In this document: in pieces, positions 36,933-44,804 of the stretch | How positions within the stretch are numbered: the first letter of the stretch is position 1 | How the letters are laid out: the number at the start of each line of letters is the position of its first letter | Assembly: GCA_029263415.1 (NCBI GenBank) | Contig: JAJCXN010000044.1 | Coordinates: 1 to 64,000, forward strand | Direction of reading: 5' to 3' | DNA: 64,000 bases | Source: Acidobacteriota bacterium | Lineage (GTDB): Bacteria; Acidobacteriota; Thermoanaerobaculia; Multivoradales; Multivoraceae | Notes under the pieces: model-generated | Seen by the model: only the letters and a program-made list of their open reading frames with translations | The model's database searches: none | Told to the model about the DNA's origin: nothing | Position numbers and translations under genes: made by a program

Positions 36933-38366
36933 CTATTCTTCTTCGCTCTCGTGCGTGTGGTCGTGGCCATGGTCACAGTCGGGACCATGCACATGGTCAT
37001 GGTCATGACTGTGATCGTGCCCGTGCAAATCGAGCATCGGATCAACATCCAGCGGCTCGCCGAGCAGATGGCGCAGCGTCCGCTGGCGCGTGAGGTCGGT
37101 CCGAACTGTTTGAATACCGCCGTTGTTGGCCAGTTCGTCCTGCACCTCTCCGAGGCTCTTGCCACGAGCACGCGCAATCTGGGTGACGACTGCAGCCAGT
37201 TGATCGTCGGGAACTACAATGTCATCCGCTTTAGCCACCGCATCCAAGAGCAGCTGCGCATGCACTCGTTTCTTCGCCTGGGGTCCCATTTCTTCAGAAA
37301 TGCGGCTCCAGTCGAGGCCTGCGTTATCGAGGTCCATGCCACCTTCGGACAGACGCTCCGCGTAGTCACGCATCATGCTCTGAACTTCTTCAGCGACCAC
37401 GCCCTCCGGCAGTTCGATCGGGTTGCGTTCGCTCAGCTGATCAAGCAGTCCAGACTCGCGCTCCTGTCCCCGCTTACGCTTCTTGTCTTCGAAAATTCGC
37501 TTCTCGATGTCAGCGCGTAGCTCTTCTAAGGTCTTGAACTGGCTGACCTTCGCAACCAGCTCATCGTCGGCGGGAGCGAGTACCTTCTCAGAGACCTCGA
37601 CCACTTCGATTTGAAAGTGGCGCGGCGGTTGCGCAGCCTCAGGCTCCTCGTCCTCGGTCACAGGCGGCGGGGGATCCTGATGGGTGAAGTCACCCTTGCC
37701 TCCGGCCGTAAGACCAGTGGCGGCAAGACTGAGTTCCTCCCACACGCGCTCCTCACCAATCTCGATCGCGAGCTCTTGCCAACCATTGGGCTGATCGTCA
37801 GCAGCCTCGGATTCGGCCTCATCGCTATCTTCAGCGTCCGCGCTGGGGGTCTCTCGTACCTTGAGTGATACGCGGTCACCGGTGCTCGCTGCACGATCCA
37901 CAGCCTCGAAAGTCGCCAGATCGTTCTGAATCTTCTCGATGACCTCATCGACCTCTGCTTCGCCGACCAACACTTCGCCAGCTGGCAAATCGAAGTCGCG
38001 GCTTGCGTCAAGTTCGATCTCAGGGCGCACTTCGACGATCGCCTTGAACGTCATGGGTTCTGAGTCGTTGACTTTGACGTCCTCCACTCGAGGAGCGATC
38101 AACACGTCGAGATCCGATTCCTTTTTGGCTTCCTCCCAGTAACGTGGCACCAGACGTTCAATGATCTCTTTCTCAATGTCGGCCTTGAACCTGGACTTGA
38201 CCAAGGACAGCGGCACCTTGCCGTTGCGAAATCCCGGCAAACGAACTTGCCCCCGGAGTTCCTTTAGAAGCTTGGCCGTCTCAGCATCAACCTCGCTTGC
38301 CGGCACTTCGATGAGCAGCTCTTTGGTCCAAGGACCCTTATCTTCGATGGACTGAACAACACTCAC
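36933..38366 (-). CDS. tig: Trigger factor with histidine-rich C-terminal tail
   Basis: Ribosome-bound chaperone of nascent chains. The ribosome-binding domain carries the loop LPGFRNGKVPLSLVKSRF (consensus GFRxGKVP), followed by a PPIase-like middle domain with acidic Ser/Glu/Asp insertions and a helical C-terminal domain. The last about 30 residues are extraordinary: HGHDHSHDHDHVHGPDC followed by more His and a DE-rich end, a likely metal-binding tail resembling SlyD. The start is GTG at 38366 (reading MSVVQSIEDKGPW), with AGAGG 6 nt upstream; the frame extends further but is not conserved. It heads the tig-clpP-clpX-lon cluster. Confidence 0.93.
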   Translation of the reverse strand: MSVVQSIEDKGPWTKELLIEVPASEVDAETAKLLKELRGQVRLPGFRNGKVPLSLVKSRFKADIEKEIIERLVPRYWEEAKKESDLDVLIAPRVEDVKVNDSEPMTFKAIVEVRPEIELDASRDFDLPAGEVLVGEAEVDEVIEKIQNDLATFEAVDRAASTGDRVSLKVRETPSADAEDSDEAESEAADDQPNGWQELAIEIGEERVWEELSLAATGLTAGGKGDFTHQDPPPPVTEDEEPEAAQPPRHFQIEVVEVSEKVLAPADDELVAKVSQFKTLEELRADIEKRIFEDKKRKRGQERESGLLDQLSERNPIELPEGVVAEEVQSMMRDYAERLSEGGMDLDNAGLDWSRISEEMGPQAKKRVHAQLLLDAVAKADDIVVPDDQLAAVVTQIARARGKSLGEVQDELANNGGIQTVRTDLTRQRTLRHLLGEPLDVDPMLDLHGHDHSHDHDHVHGPDCDHGHDHTHESEEE

Positions 38367-38679
38367 ACGGCACCTCTGAATCGTTGGTAGGGCTTTTGAA
38401 AGCCTGCTGGTGAAAATCTGGGTTTGAACGGGCTTCGAGTGGGATCTGAGGCACTGCGTCGCTGTCACGAGTCGGGCCAAACCATCAAAGGCGTCGATTC
38501 AATCCTCGTTTGGTGGCAATTGGCGACCGTTCAATGGCTAGCAGCGCCGGTCCGGTCACCAGTGCCGCTCGTGCGGACTTCCGCCTCTTGCCCACCAATG
38601 CCCTTGCGAGGCATTCGCCTTCGAGCTGCTCACTACTACCCGAACGGGCTCATTCGAACTGAGCTGGAGCCGATAGGGA
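38367..38679. other. Spacer between tig and tRNA-Leu
   Basis: About 310 bp upstream of tig and downstream of tRNA-Leu (both minus). It should contain the promoter of tig; no hexamers stand out. I found no small gene. Confidence 0.35.
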
Positions 38680-38764
38680 TGGTGCGAAAGGGGGGACTCG
38701 AACCCCCACCCCTTGCGGGACTAGATCCTAAGTCTAGCGCGTATACCAATTTCGCCACTTTCGC
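38680..38764 (-). tRNA. trnL-UAG: tRNA-Leu (anticodon UAG)
   Basis: Class II cloverleaf on the minus strand: acceptor GCGAAAG with CTTTCGC, D region TGGCGAAATTGGTATACGC, anticodon loop CTTAGGA giving UAG, a variable arm with TCCCGCAAGGGG, T arm GGGGTTCGAGTCCCC, discriminator A and encoded CCA at 38680-38682. Confidence 0.96.
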
Positions 38765-38894
38765 GACGGCCATGCGACCGATCGAGGCAATGAGGGGGAG
38801 CCGGAGTCAACCGCTGTGCTATCTGCGGCCCGGTCTTTGCCCTCATATAAGAGTTCTCAGTCGAGAGGGTACCTCGAACGAGCTGTTGGGTAAG

Positions 38895-38970
38895 TGGTGA
38901 GCCGCCTAGGAATCGAACCTAGAACCCACAGATTAAGAGTCTGTTGCTCTGCCAATTGAGCTAGCGGCCC
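38895..38970 (-). tRNA. trnK-CUU: tRNA-Lys (anticodon CUU)
   Basis: Minus-strand cloverleaf: acceptor GGGCCGC with GCGGCTC (one G-U pair), D region TAGCTCAATTGGCAGAGC, anticodon loop CTCTTAA giving CUU, T arm CTAGGTTCGATTCCTAG, discriminator A and encoded CCA at 38895-38897. It lies 130 bp upstream of tRNA-Leu and may be cotranscribed with it. Confidence 0.96.
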
Positions 38971-39048
38971 CTTACCGAGCGGCGCATTATAGCACTCAAG
39001 AAGACCCTGGGTAGCGATTCACCGCTACCTTTAGACCGAACTTCACCA

Positions 39049-39249
39049 TTAGCCACCCTGGACGAATCGGACGACCTCAACGGAATCGCCCGATTGGACC
39101 TGGACGTTTGAAAATTCGGCGCGCGGGATGACCTCGCCGGACAACTCGATTGCTACGGTTCTTGGATCAATCTCGATCTGCTCAAGCAGGCCAGTGAGCG
39201 ATATCGGCTGCGCGATCACGACCGCTTCTCCGTTGACACGTATCTTCAT
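39049..39249 (-). CDS. thiS: ThiS-like sulfur-carrier protein
   Basis: A 66 aa ubiquitin-fold sulfur carrier. It begins MKIRVNGEAVVIAQPISLTG, with TVAIELSGEVIPRAEF in the middle (closely matching ThiS) and ends in the diagnostic diglycine after EVVRFVQGG, where the thiocarboxylate forms. No thiG, thiF or thiE is nearby, so its partner enzymes lie elsewhere or it serves another pathway. A GTG at 39264 is an alternative start. It follows the uncharacterised MITGYNTDVRH gene by 24 bp and is likely cotranscribed with it. Confidence 0.85.
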   Translation of the reverse strand: MKIRVNGEAVVIAQPISLTGLLEQIEIDPRTVAIELSGEVIPRAEFSNVQVQSGDSVEVVRFVQGG

Positions 39250-39273
39250 GGAACCATCGCTCACAGCTGCGAC

Positions 39274-39972
39274 TTAGAGCAAGTACTTGAGCTCAGCACG
39301 ACCCTGATCGCCGCTTGCCGTGATGATCAATGCTGAGTTACCAGCGGTGATCTCCGGAAGATTCAGGGCGAGCTGCAATAGGCCGTCATCGTCGGTCAGG
39401 CCAAACCCTAGGACCTTCGGCTCTTCGATCGTTGAAATCAGCTTGACCAGGACCTCTGCCCCTTCCACCGGAGTTCCGCTGCGCGAAAGATTGGTACGCA
39501 CCGATAGCGGCGTCTTCTCACCGAAGGCAAGTTCGACCTCATCCTCCAGCTGCAGCACCAACCGCTCCTGTTTCGACTCAGATGTCAGATAGTCAAGAAT
39601 GACCTCATCGAGGGACTTGTCGGCACCCGGAGCCCCCGGCGCAGACTCTATGGCGGCAGCCTCGGTACCCGCGGCCGCGGGCGGCGGTGGAGGCGGCGGG
39701 CCGCCCAACATTTCCCAAACCTTCTCGTCAAAACGTCCTTGACGGATCGCCGAGATCATCGTGCGATGCTGGTGATCCATCAGCTCAATGAGCTTGGTCT
39801 CAGCTGATGGATCGTCGAGTAAGTCGGAATAGCTCGTCCGTTTAGCGGCAACGACTTGTCCTCCGACGTAGATCAGGCTCTCAACAGTCGGGTTCGACGA
39901 ACCCTTGTCCTCCGTCTGCACATGGAAGGACCGCTCTCCGTGACGCACATCGGTGTTGTAGCCGGTGATCAT
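39274..39972 (-). CDS. Conserved uncharacterised protein (MITGYNTDVRH family)
   Basis: A 232 aa protein of unknown function. The N-terminus MITGYNTDVRHGERSFHVQT, then SNPTVESLIYVGGQVVAAKR and LIELMDHQHRTMISAIRQG, are patterns I associate with a conserved family in Acidobacteriota- and Myxococcota-type genomes. A proline run (GGPPPPPPPAAA) separates it from a C-terminal part (about 140-232) that looks like a beta-sandwich with AFGEKTPLSVRTNLSRSG and a final strand ELKYLL, as in bacterial Ig-like domains. No signal peptide is visible from the ATG at 39972. Downstream neighbour is thiS. Confidence 0.7.
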   Translation of the reverse strand: MITGYNTDVRHGERSFHVQTEDKGSSNPTVESLIYVGGQVVAAKRTSYSDLLDDPSAETKLIELMDHQHRTMISAIRQGRFDEKVWEMLGGPPPPPPPAAAGTEAAAIESAPGAPGADKSLDEVILDYLTSESKQERLVLQLEDEVELAFGEKTPLSVRTNLSRSGTPVEGAEVLVKLISTIEEPKVLGFGLTDDDGLLQLALNLPEITAGNSALIITASGDQGRAELKYLL

Positions 39973-40641
39973 GGGGTTAGAAAGTAGAGCATGGTTCGGG
40001 ACGCCGACGCTCAGGAGCGGCCGACAGGAAACGATGAATGTCTTGCTCTCGAACCTGCAAGTCAGGGGACCAACTTCGGTCGCGCAGATGCAAAACAACT
40101 GGGTACAAGAATTCGGCTCAGTCTGAACCGAGAACGCCAACGCTGGCAAATGAACCTCGTAGTTTATGGCATGAGAACCCGTGGTGGATACCACGGGTTC
40201 TCATGCTTGCACCGATGCTTGCTCCAAGGGCCTCCGGCCCGTCGCAAGGTGAAGGGGGAGGGATGGAGAGAGAATGGGAGAGGAGAGGGACAATGAGGGT
40301 GAGGTGGCGAGTCAGAGATCCGCAGTGATTGCACTGTTGGGTTCTGGGGGCACAGGGAACATAGTTGAACCTCAACGACCAACACGGACTCTCCAGATCG
40401 CGCCGAAGCTTTTTGCTTAGCATCCCGGGGAACTCCAAGAACTCCGGCGCGTCACAGGGCAGACAATAGGAAAAGCGCGGGTGCACGACAGGCCCCCACA
40501 ATGGATCTTTGATCGATTGGCTTTTTGACCGGCGCACGAAGTCGAAGAAGCCGGTTCGGGCTAGCATCCGATCATCGAGTCGTCAGCTCCGCTGAGCTGC
40601 TCCCAAATTACGACTCACTCATCCCCACGGATTCTTCACGC
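39973..40641. other. Intergenic region carrying repeat copy C
   Basis: About 670 bp between divergent genes. Most of the left half is occupied by the structured repeat at 40169-40310. The remainder, including the open frame that precedes the kynureninase-like domain (40525-40641), has no recognisable content; the real start of that gene might lie within it. Confidence 0.45.
40169..40310 (+). repeat. Structured intergenic repeat, copy C
   Basis: Third copy. Hairpin 1 is a perfect 16-bp stem: GCATGAGAACCCGTGG (40169-40184), loop TGGATA, CCACGGGTTCTCATGC (40191-40206). An 11 nt linker leads to stem-loop 2: outer CTTGC (40218-40222) with GCAAG (40244-40248), unpaired TCCAA and GTC, inner GGGCC with GGCCC around TCC. 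A purine-rich tail (GAAGGGGGAGGGATGGAGAG and on) runs to about 40310. Compared with copy B, the outer stem has C-G replaced by T-A and the inner stem C-G replaced by G-C, both compensatory. Confidence 0.75.
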
Positions 40642-41841
40642 TTGGAAACTCCAAAAAACAATCAGCATGCCTCGATCGCTGGCCCGTGGTTTCGTGAAGA
40701 GTTCCCTATTCTCGAGAGTTCGACCTATCTGATCAGCAACTCGCTCGGCGCCATGCCCAAAGGGGCCGAGCGCGGGTTGCAGCAGTACGCTAAGGAGTGG
40801 CGCACGCGCGGCGTGCGCGCCTGGCACGAGGGCTGGTGGGAGCAACCGGTTGAGATCGGTGATCTTGTAGCACCACTCCTGGGAGTCCCGACTGGCACCG
40901 TCTCGATGCACCACAACGTCTCGATCGCGGCGGGCGTCTTCCTCTCCTGCCTCGACTACCCAAGCGATCGCAATCGCATCGTCTACACCGAGCACAACTT
41001 CCACACGATGCGGTATCTGCTTGAGGGTGAGCGCCGCAAGGGTGCTGACATCGTCGTCGTCCCAAGTCGAGACGGAATCGGTATCGAACTTGAGGACCTA
41101 CTCGCCGCGATCGACGAGCGTACGCGCCTAGTACCAATCTCGCATGTTCTATTTCGCTCTGCTTTCATTCAGGACGCCGAGCGCATCGCGGCTCGCTGCC
41201 GCGAAGTGGGCGCCTTACTCCTACTCGACGTCTACCAATCAGCCGGAGTACTGCCGCTTGAGCTCGAACGCTGGCAGGTCGACGCTGCGGTAGGCGGTTG
41301 CTTGAAGTGGCTCTGCGGTGGCCCAGGCAACGCGTTTCTGTATGTCAGACGCGGTCTCGACCAGCAGCTCGAACCGGCCTTGACCGGATGGCAATCAGAC
41401 GTCGAGCCGTTCGCCTTCCGCGGCGAGGAGCACATTCGGGTCGAGCACGGCGCCTATCGGTTCCTCACCGGAACGCCGAACGTTGCTGCCCACTACGCCG
41501 CCCGAGCAGGCCTGGAGATCTTGGCCAATCTCGACATGAGCGCCGTTCGGGAGCGTTCGCTGCAACTCACCGAGCTCATGCACAACTTGGCTTCTGAACG
41601 CGGCTTCGAGATCGCCTCGCCGAACCAGTCCGACCAACGGGGTGGGACCGTCACCATCGCCCATGAGCGCGCCTTGGAGTTGACTCAGGGATTGCTCGAG
41701 CGCGAGATTATCTGCGACTACCGACCGGGGGCTGGTATTCGACTCTCCCCGCATTTCTACAACACGGTCGACGAGTGCAGGTTCGCCATCACGACACTGG
41801 GCGACCTCGCTGGACCCTTGCGCTCCGGCTCGGCGCACTAG
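40642..41841 (+). CDS. Kynureninase-like PLP enzyme (aminotransferase class V fold)
   Basis: A fold-type I PLP protein resembling KynU, which cleaves kynurenine to anthranilate and alanine. It has TYLISNSLGAMPKGAERGL, the SMHHNVSIAAGVFLSCLDY cofactor region, LLLDVYQSAGVLPLELE with the cofactor Asp, and GGCLKWLCGGPGNAFLYVR carrying the PLP lysine. The C-terminal EREIICDYRPGAGIRLSPH with FYNT is typical of kynureninases. The start is unclear: the frame opens at 40525, no ATG precedes the domain, and I use TTG 40642. It overlaps no neighbour; a membrane protein follows after 9 bp. Related class V activities are possible. Confidence 0.72.
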   Translation: METPKNNQHASIAGPWFREEFPILESSTYLISNSLGAMPKGAERGLQQYAKEWRTRGVRAWHEGWWEQPVEIGDLVAPLLGVPTGTVSMHHNVSIAAGVFLSCLDYPSDRNRIVYTEHNFHTMRYLLEGERRKGADIVVVPSRDGIGIELEDLLAAIDERTRLVPISHVLFRSAFIQDAERIAARCREVGALLLLDVYQSAGVLPLELERWQVDAAVGGCLKWLCGGPGNAFLYVRRGLDQQLEPALTGWQSDVEPFAFRGEEHIRVEHGAYRFLTGTPNVAAHYAARAGLEILANLDMSAVRERSLQLTELMHNLASERGFEIASPNQSDQRGGTVTIAHERALELTQGLLEREIICDYRPGAGIRLSPHFYNTVDECRFAITTLGDLAGPLRSGSAH

Positions 41842-41850
41842 GACCCAAGG

Positions 41851-43911
41851 ATGGCCGCTTTGCTGTACCTGCTCGAGCTCTCAGCCCTGATCGTGCTTTC
41901 AAGCGTAGCGATGTGGGCCACTGGCATTTGGCTGCTGAGGGTCCTGCGCATCGCCGCCACGGATATGGCGTTCACCACCATCCTCGGGATGGGGACACTG
42001 GGCACGTTGTTCGTATGGCTGCTGATCCTCGGTCAGTTCACAACTCCGGTGGTCTTGACGTTGCTGGTCGCAACCACGGGGGCCGGCATAGCCACCCACT
42101 GGACCATCGCGCGAAACCGGGGAATCGTCGATGCGCCTGAGCCACCGCCGACCGAGACCAGCCGAGATCGGCTCGACGTCGTCTTGCGGGTCGCAACAAC
42201 TGCGGTGATTGTGCTGGCGATGTTCTCATGCCTCGATCCCTTTCGCGGATTCGATTTTCGCGCCTATCAGTATCCAATGGCCGCGGGCTACGCTGAAAGC
42301 GGTGGCTGGCTGTGGTTCGAGACTTTGAGATTCCCAACGTTTCCACCACTAATGAACCTCTGGTTCGCCACCGCGATCCTGCTTGGCCGAGAGCTAGCCC
42401 CAGTCCTCGCCCAACTGCTGGCGGTGCTCCCACTGTTCTTAGTCGCCGGACTACTCACACGATGGGCCAAGGAGCTCGGTGCCTCGCTTCCCATTCTTGC
42501 CGCAGCGCTCTTCATTGGAAGCCCGCTGGTCATGTGGGCCGGGACCTACGGATTCGTCGACGTGGCGATGACGGCGTTCACCACCGGCGCGGTCTTCGCG
42601 CTCCACCGGTTCGATAGCGCGGCCAGCGCGAGCGACTGGGAGGCAGACCACTTGCCCCTGAAATGGCTTGTGGTCTGCGGGGTTCTGGTCGGCTCGGCGA
42701 TGAACGTAAAATACCTGGGCGGCTTCTATGCTCCGTTCTGTGCAACGTGGCTGATCGTGAGTTTCTGCGCAGCGCGACTGAGACTGAGACAAGCGGCAAT
42801 CAGCACCGCAGCTCCGCAGCTCCGCGCTCTCATCTCGAGTCTCCTCGCGTTTGGCGGACCGGCTTTGGCGACCGCAGCGCCGTGGTACCTTAAAACCTGG
42901 ATCGCGACTGGCAACCCTGTCTTCCCGTTCCTCCAGTCGGTCTTCGGCAGCAGCAGCTTGTGGGTTTGGCGGCTGCGGGGTCTGGTCGACGGGAGTCAGA
43001 ACGGCCTCAAGGACCTCGCCAATTACCAGCTGCGCTGGGACAGTTACAACCCCTGGCTCCTGCCGATCGCAGTGATCGCCCTTGCGATCTGCCTCCGAGC
43101 GGGCTGGCGGGTAGCGATCCGCACAGCACGCCCTGCCAAGCGACCACGCGGCACGTCAAGACCAGTGTTGATCGAGCTCGCCGCAATGAGCTACTTCTTA
43201 GCCATGTTCGTGATCGGAACCGACCGCCGCTACTTGCTCCCCGCGATCGCGCTGCTCTCTTTGTTGGGCGCGGTCTATGCCACTCCGGTGCTCGACTGGA
43301 CCCGGTCCCAGCTGCTAAAGGCCGACCGACCCTCAGCAGTAGGAGGCCTCGCCCGCAGAATCGCGAGCCGGGTGGCCGTCCCCCTATTGGTCGCTGGCGC
43401 CTTCTCAGCACTTGGCCTGGGCTTCTTGGGTCACAAGCTCTCAGAGCGCTCCAGCCTGCCCCCCACTCCGGCTGGCTACGAAGCCTACTTGCTTGAACAT
43501 GTTCGTGGCCTCAAAGCATTGCGCTGGATCCAGGCCAACGAGAATCCAGGGGTGCTGTACCGACTAGGTCTCGCCGACCTCGCTGCCTTCACAGACAATC
43601 AGAGGATCATCGGAGATGTCATGGGGCAATACTCGTACTCGCAACTGCTGGGACCTCTAACCGACATCCGCCAGATCCCCGGTGCGCTCCACGAATGGGG
43701 CGTTGATCTAGTGATCGCCGAGGCCTGCTCCAACAGCGTCTCGGGCAGAGTCGGCACCCATCTGGGGACCGGACCGACATCCGCATCAGCCGACGACCTC
43801 TTGACTGATGACGACCGCGCCATGCAGAGAAGAAAGGCGCGACGATTCCTCGAAGAAATCCATCGAGATGAGGGCGTCTGCATCTATCGAGCGAACGCCG
43901 TTGCGCCCTGA
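41851..43911 (+). CDS. Polytopic membrane protein, GT-C glycosyltransferase-like
   Basis: A 686 aa membrane protein with roughly 12-14 hydrophobic segments through about residue 545 (for example LLYLLELSALIVLSSVAMW, VVLTLLVATTGAGIATHW). Its layout resembles GT-C enzymes: an early large loop with acidic residues (LDPFRGFDFRAYQYPMAAGY, residues about 125-145), FPTFPPLMNLWFATA, many helices, and a soluble C-terminal domain (VRGLKALRWIQANENPGVLY, IGDVMGQYSYSQLL). I do not recognise a specific family. It starts 9 bp after the kynureninase-like stop. Confidence 0.6.
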   Translation: MAALLYLLELSALIVLSSVAMWATGIWLLRVLRIAATDMAFTTILGMGTLGTLFVWLLILGQFTTPVVLTLLVATTGAGIATHWTIARNRGIVDAPEPPPTETSRDRLDVVLRVATTAVIVLAMFSCLDPFRGFDFRAYQYPMAAGYAESGGWLWFETLRFPTFPPLMNLWFATAILLGRELAPVLAQLLAVLPLFLVAGLLTRWAKELGASLPILAAALFIGSPLVMWAGTYGFVDVAMTAFTTGAVFALHRFDSAASASDWEADHLPLKWLVVCGVLVGSAMNVKYLGGFYAPFCATWLIVSFCAARLRLRQAAISTAAPQLRALISSLLAFGGPALATAAPWYLKTWIATGNPVFPFLQSVFGSSSLWVWRLRGLVDGSQNGLKDLANYQLRWDSYNPWLLPIAVIALAICLRAGWRVAIRTARPAKRPRGTSRPVLIELAAMSYFLAMFVIGTDRRYLLPAIALLSLLGAVYATPVLDWTRSQLLKADRPSAVGGLARRIASRVAVPLLVAGAFSALGLGFLGHKLSERSSLPPTPAGYEAYLLEHVRGLKALRWIQANENPGVLYRLGLADLAAFTDNQRIIGDVMGQYSYSQLLGPLTDIRQIPGALHEWGVDLVIAEACSNSVSGRVGTHLGTGPTSASADDLLTDDDRAMQRRKARRFLEEIHRDEGVCIYRANAVAP

Positions 43912-43964
43912 AAGCTACTGGTGCCGGCAGCGGCCGACTAGGCGGATGCGATAGCTTCCAGCCA

Positions 43965-44804
43965 ATGCCCACAAACCCAGTGCTCTCTTTAGATGACGTG
44001 ACCCTCAAGTTCGGCGGCGTCACCGCGCTCGACGGGATTTCGTTCGACGTCAGGTCTGGCGAGATCTTCGCTGTGATCGGACCGAATGGGGCAGGTAAGA
44101 CCAGCCTGCTCAATTCGATCAGCGGCCTCTATCGGCCCCAACAAGGTGCACTCACTTTGCATCCAACACCTCAACGCTCTAGTGGCCAAGGCAACGCAGC
44201 GACGCGCGCACTAGAGCTGCGACGTACTGCTCCTCACAACATCGCGCGAGCCGGGGTCGCCCGCTCGTTTCAGAACATCGAGTTGTTCCGTCACATGTCG
44301 GTGCTCGACAATCTGATGCTGGGTCGCCACGTTCACCTCACCGGCGGGGTCCTGTCTTGCGGTCTCTACTGGGGGCCGCAGCGACGCGCCGAGATCGAGC
44401 ATCGCGAAGTGGTCGAGGAGATCATCGATTTCCTGGAGATCGAAGCCCTCCGCCATGCTCAGGTCGGCACCCTTGCCTATGGCCTGCAAAAGCGCGTCGA
44501 GCTGGCGCGCGCACTCGCCTTGAGCCCACGTCTTTTGCTGCTCGACGAGCCCATGGCTGGCATGAACGCCGAGGAGAAGGAGGACATGGCGCGATTCATC
44601 CTCGACATTAACGAGGACCGCGGCATCACGACGGTGCTCAGCGAACACGACATGGGCGTTGTGATGGACCTCTCGGACCGCATTGCCGTGCTTGACTTCG
44701 GGCGCTTGATCGCAATCGGGAGCCCAGCAGAGATCGGCACAGATCCGGCAGTGATCAACGCCTACCTGGGCCAAGCCCACACCGAAACTGCACCACCAGC
44801 ATGA
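43965..44804 (+). CDS. livG: Branched-chain-type ABC transporter ATPase, LivG-like
   Basis: First ATPase of a LIV/HAAT-type importer, 279 aa. Walker A VIGPNGAGKTSLLNSISG, Q-loop GVARSFQNIELFRHMSVLDN, signature-like LAYGLQKRVELARAL (in place of LSGGQ, as in LivG proteins) and Walker B RLLLLDEPMAGMN are clear, with the H-loop in TVLSEHDMGVVM. Family members have an insert after the Q-loop seen here as the 70-140 region. Its stop overlaps the start of the acyl-CoA synthetase as ATGA. Confidence 0.92.
   Translation: MPTNPVLSLDDVTLKFGGVTALDGISFDVRSGEIFAVIGPNGAGKTSLLNSISGLYRPQQGALTLHPTPQRSSGQGNAATRALELRRTAPHNIARAGVARSFQNIELFRHMSVLDNLMLGRHVHLTGGVLSCGLYWGPQRRAEIEHREVVEEIIDFLEIEALRHAQVGTLAYGLQKRVELARALALSPRLLLLDEPMAGMNAEEKEDMARFILDINEDRGITTVLSEHDMGVVMDLSDRIAVLDFGRLIAIGSPAEIGTDPAVINAYLGQAHTETAPPA

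Noticed and set aside
40118-40567. 149-codon minus-strand frame over repeat copy C
   Set aside because: It runs through hairpin 1 and the purine tail and shows no protein-like pattern.
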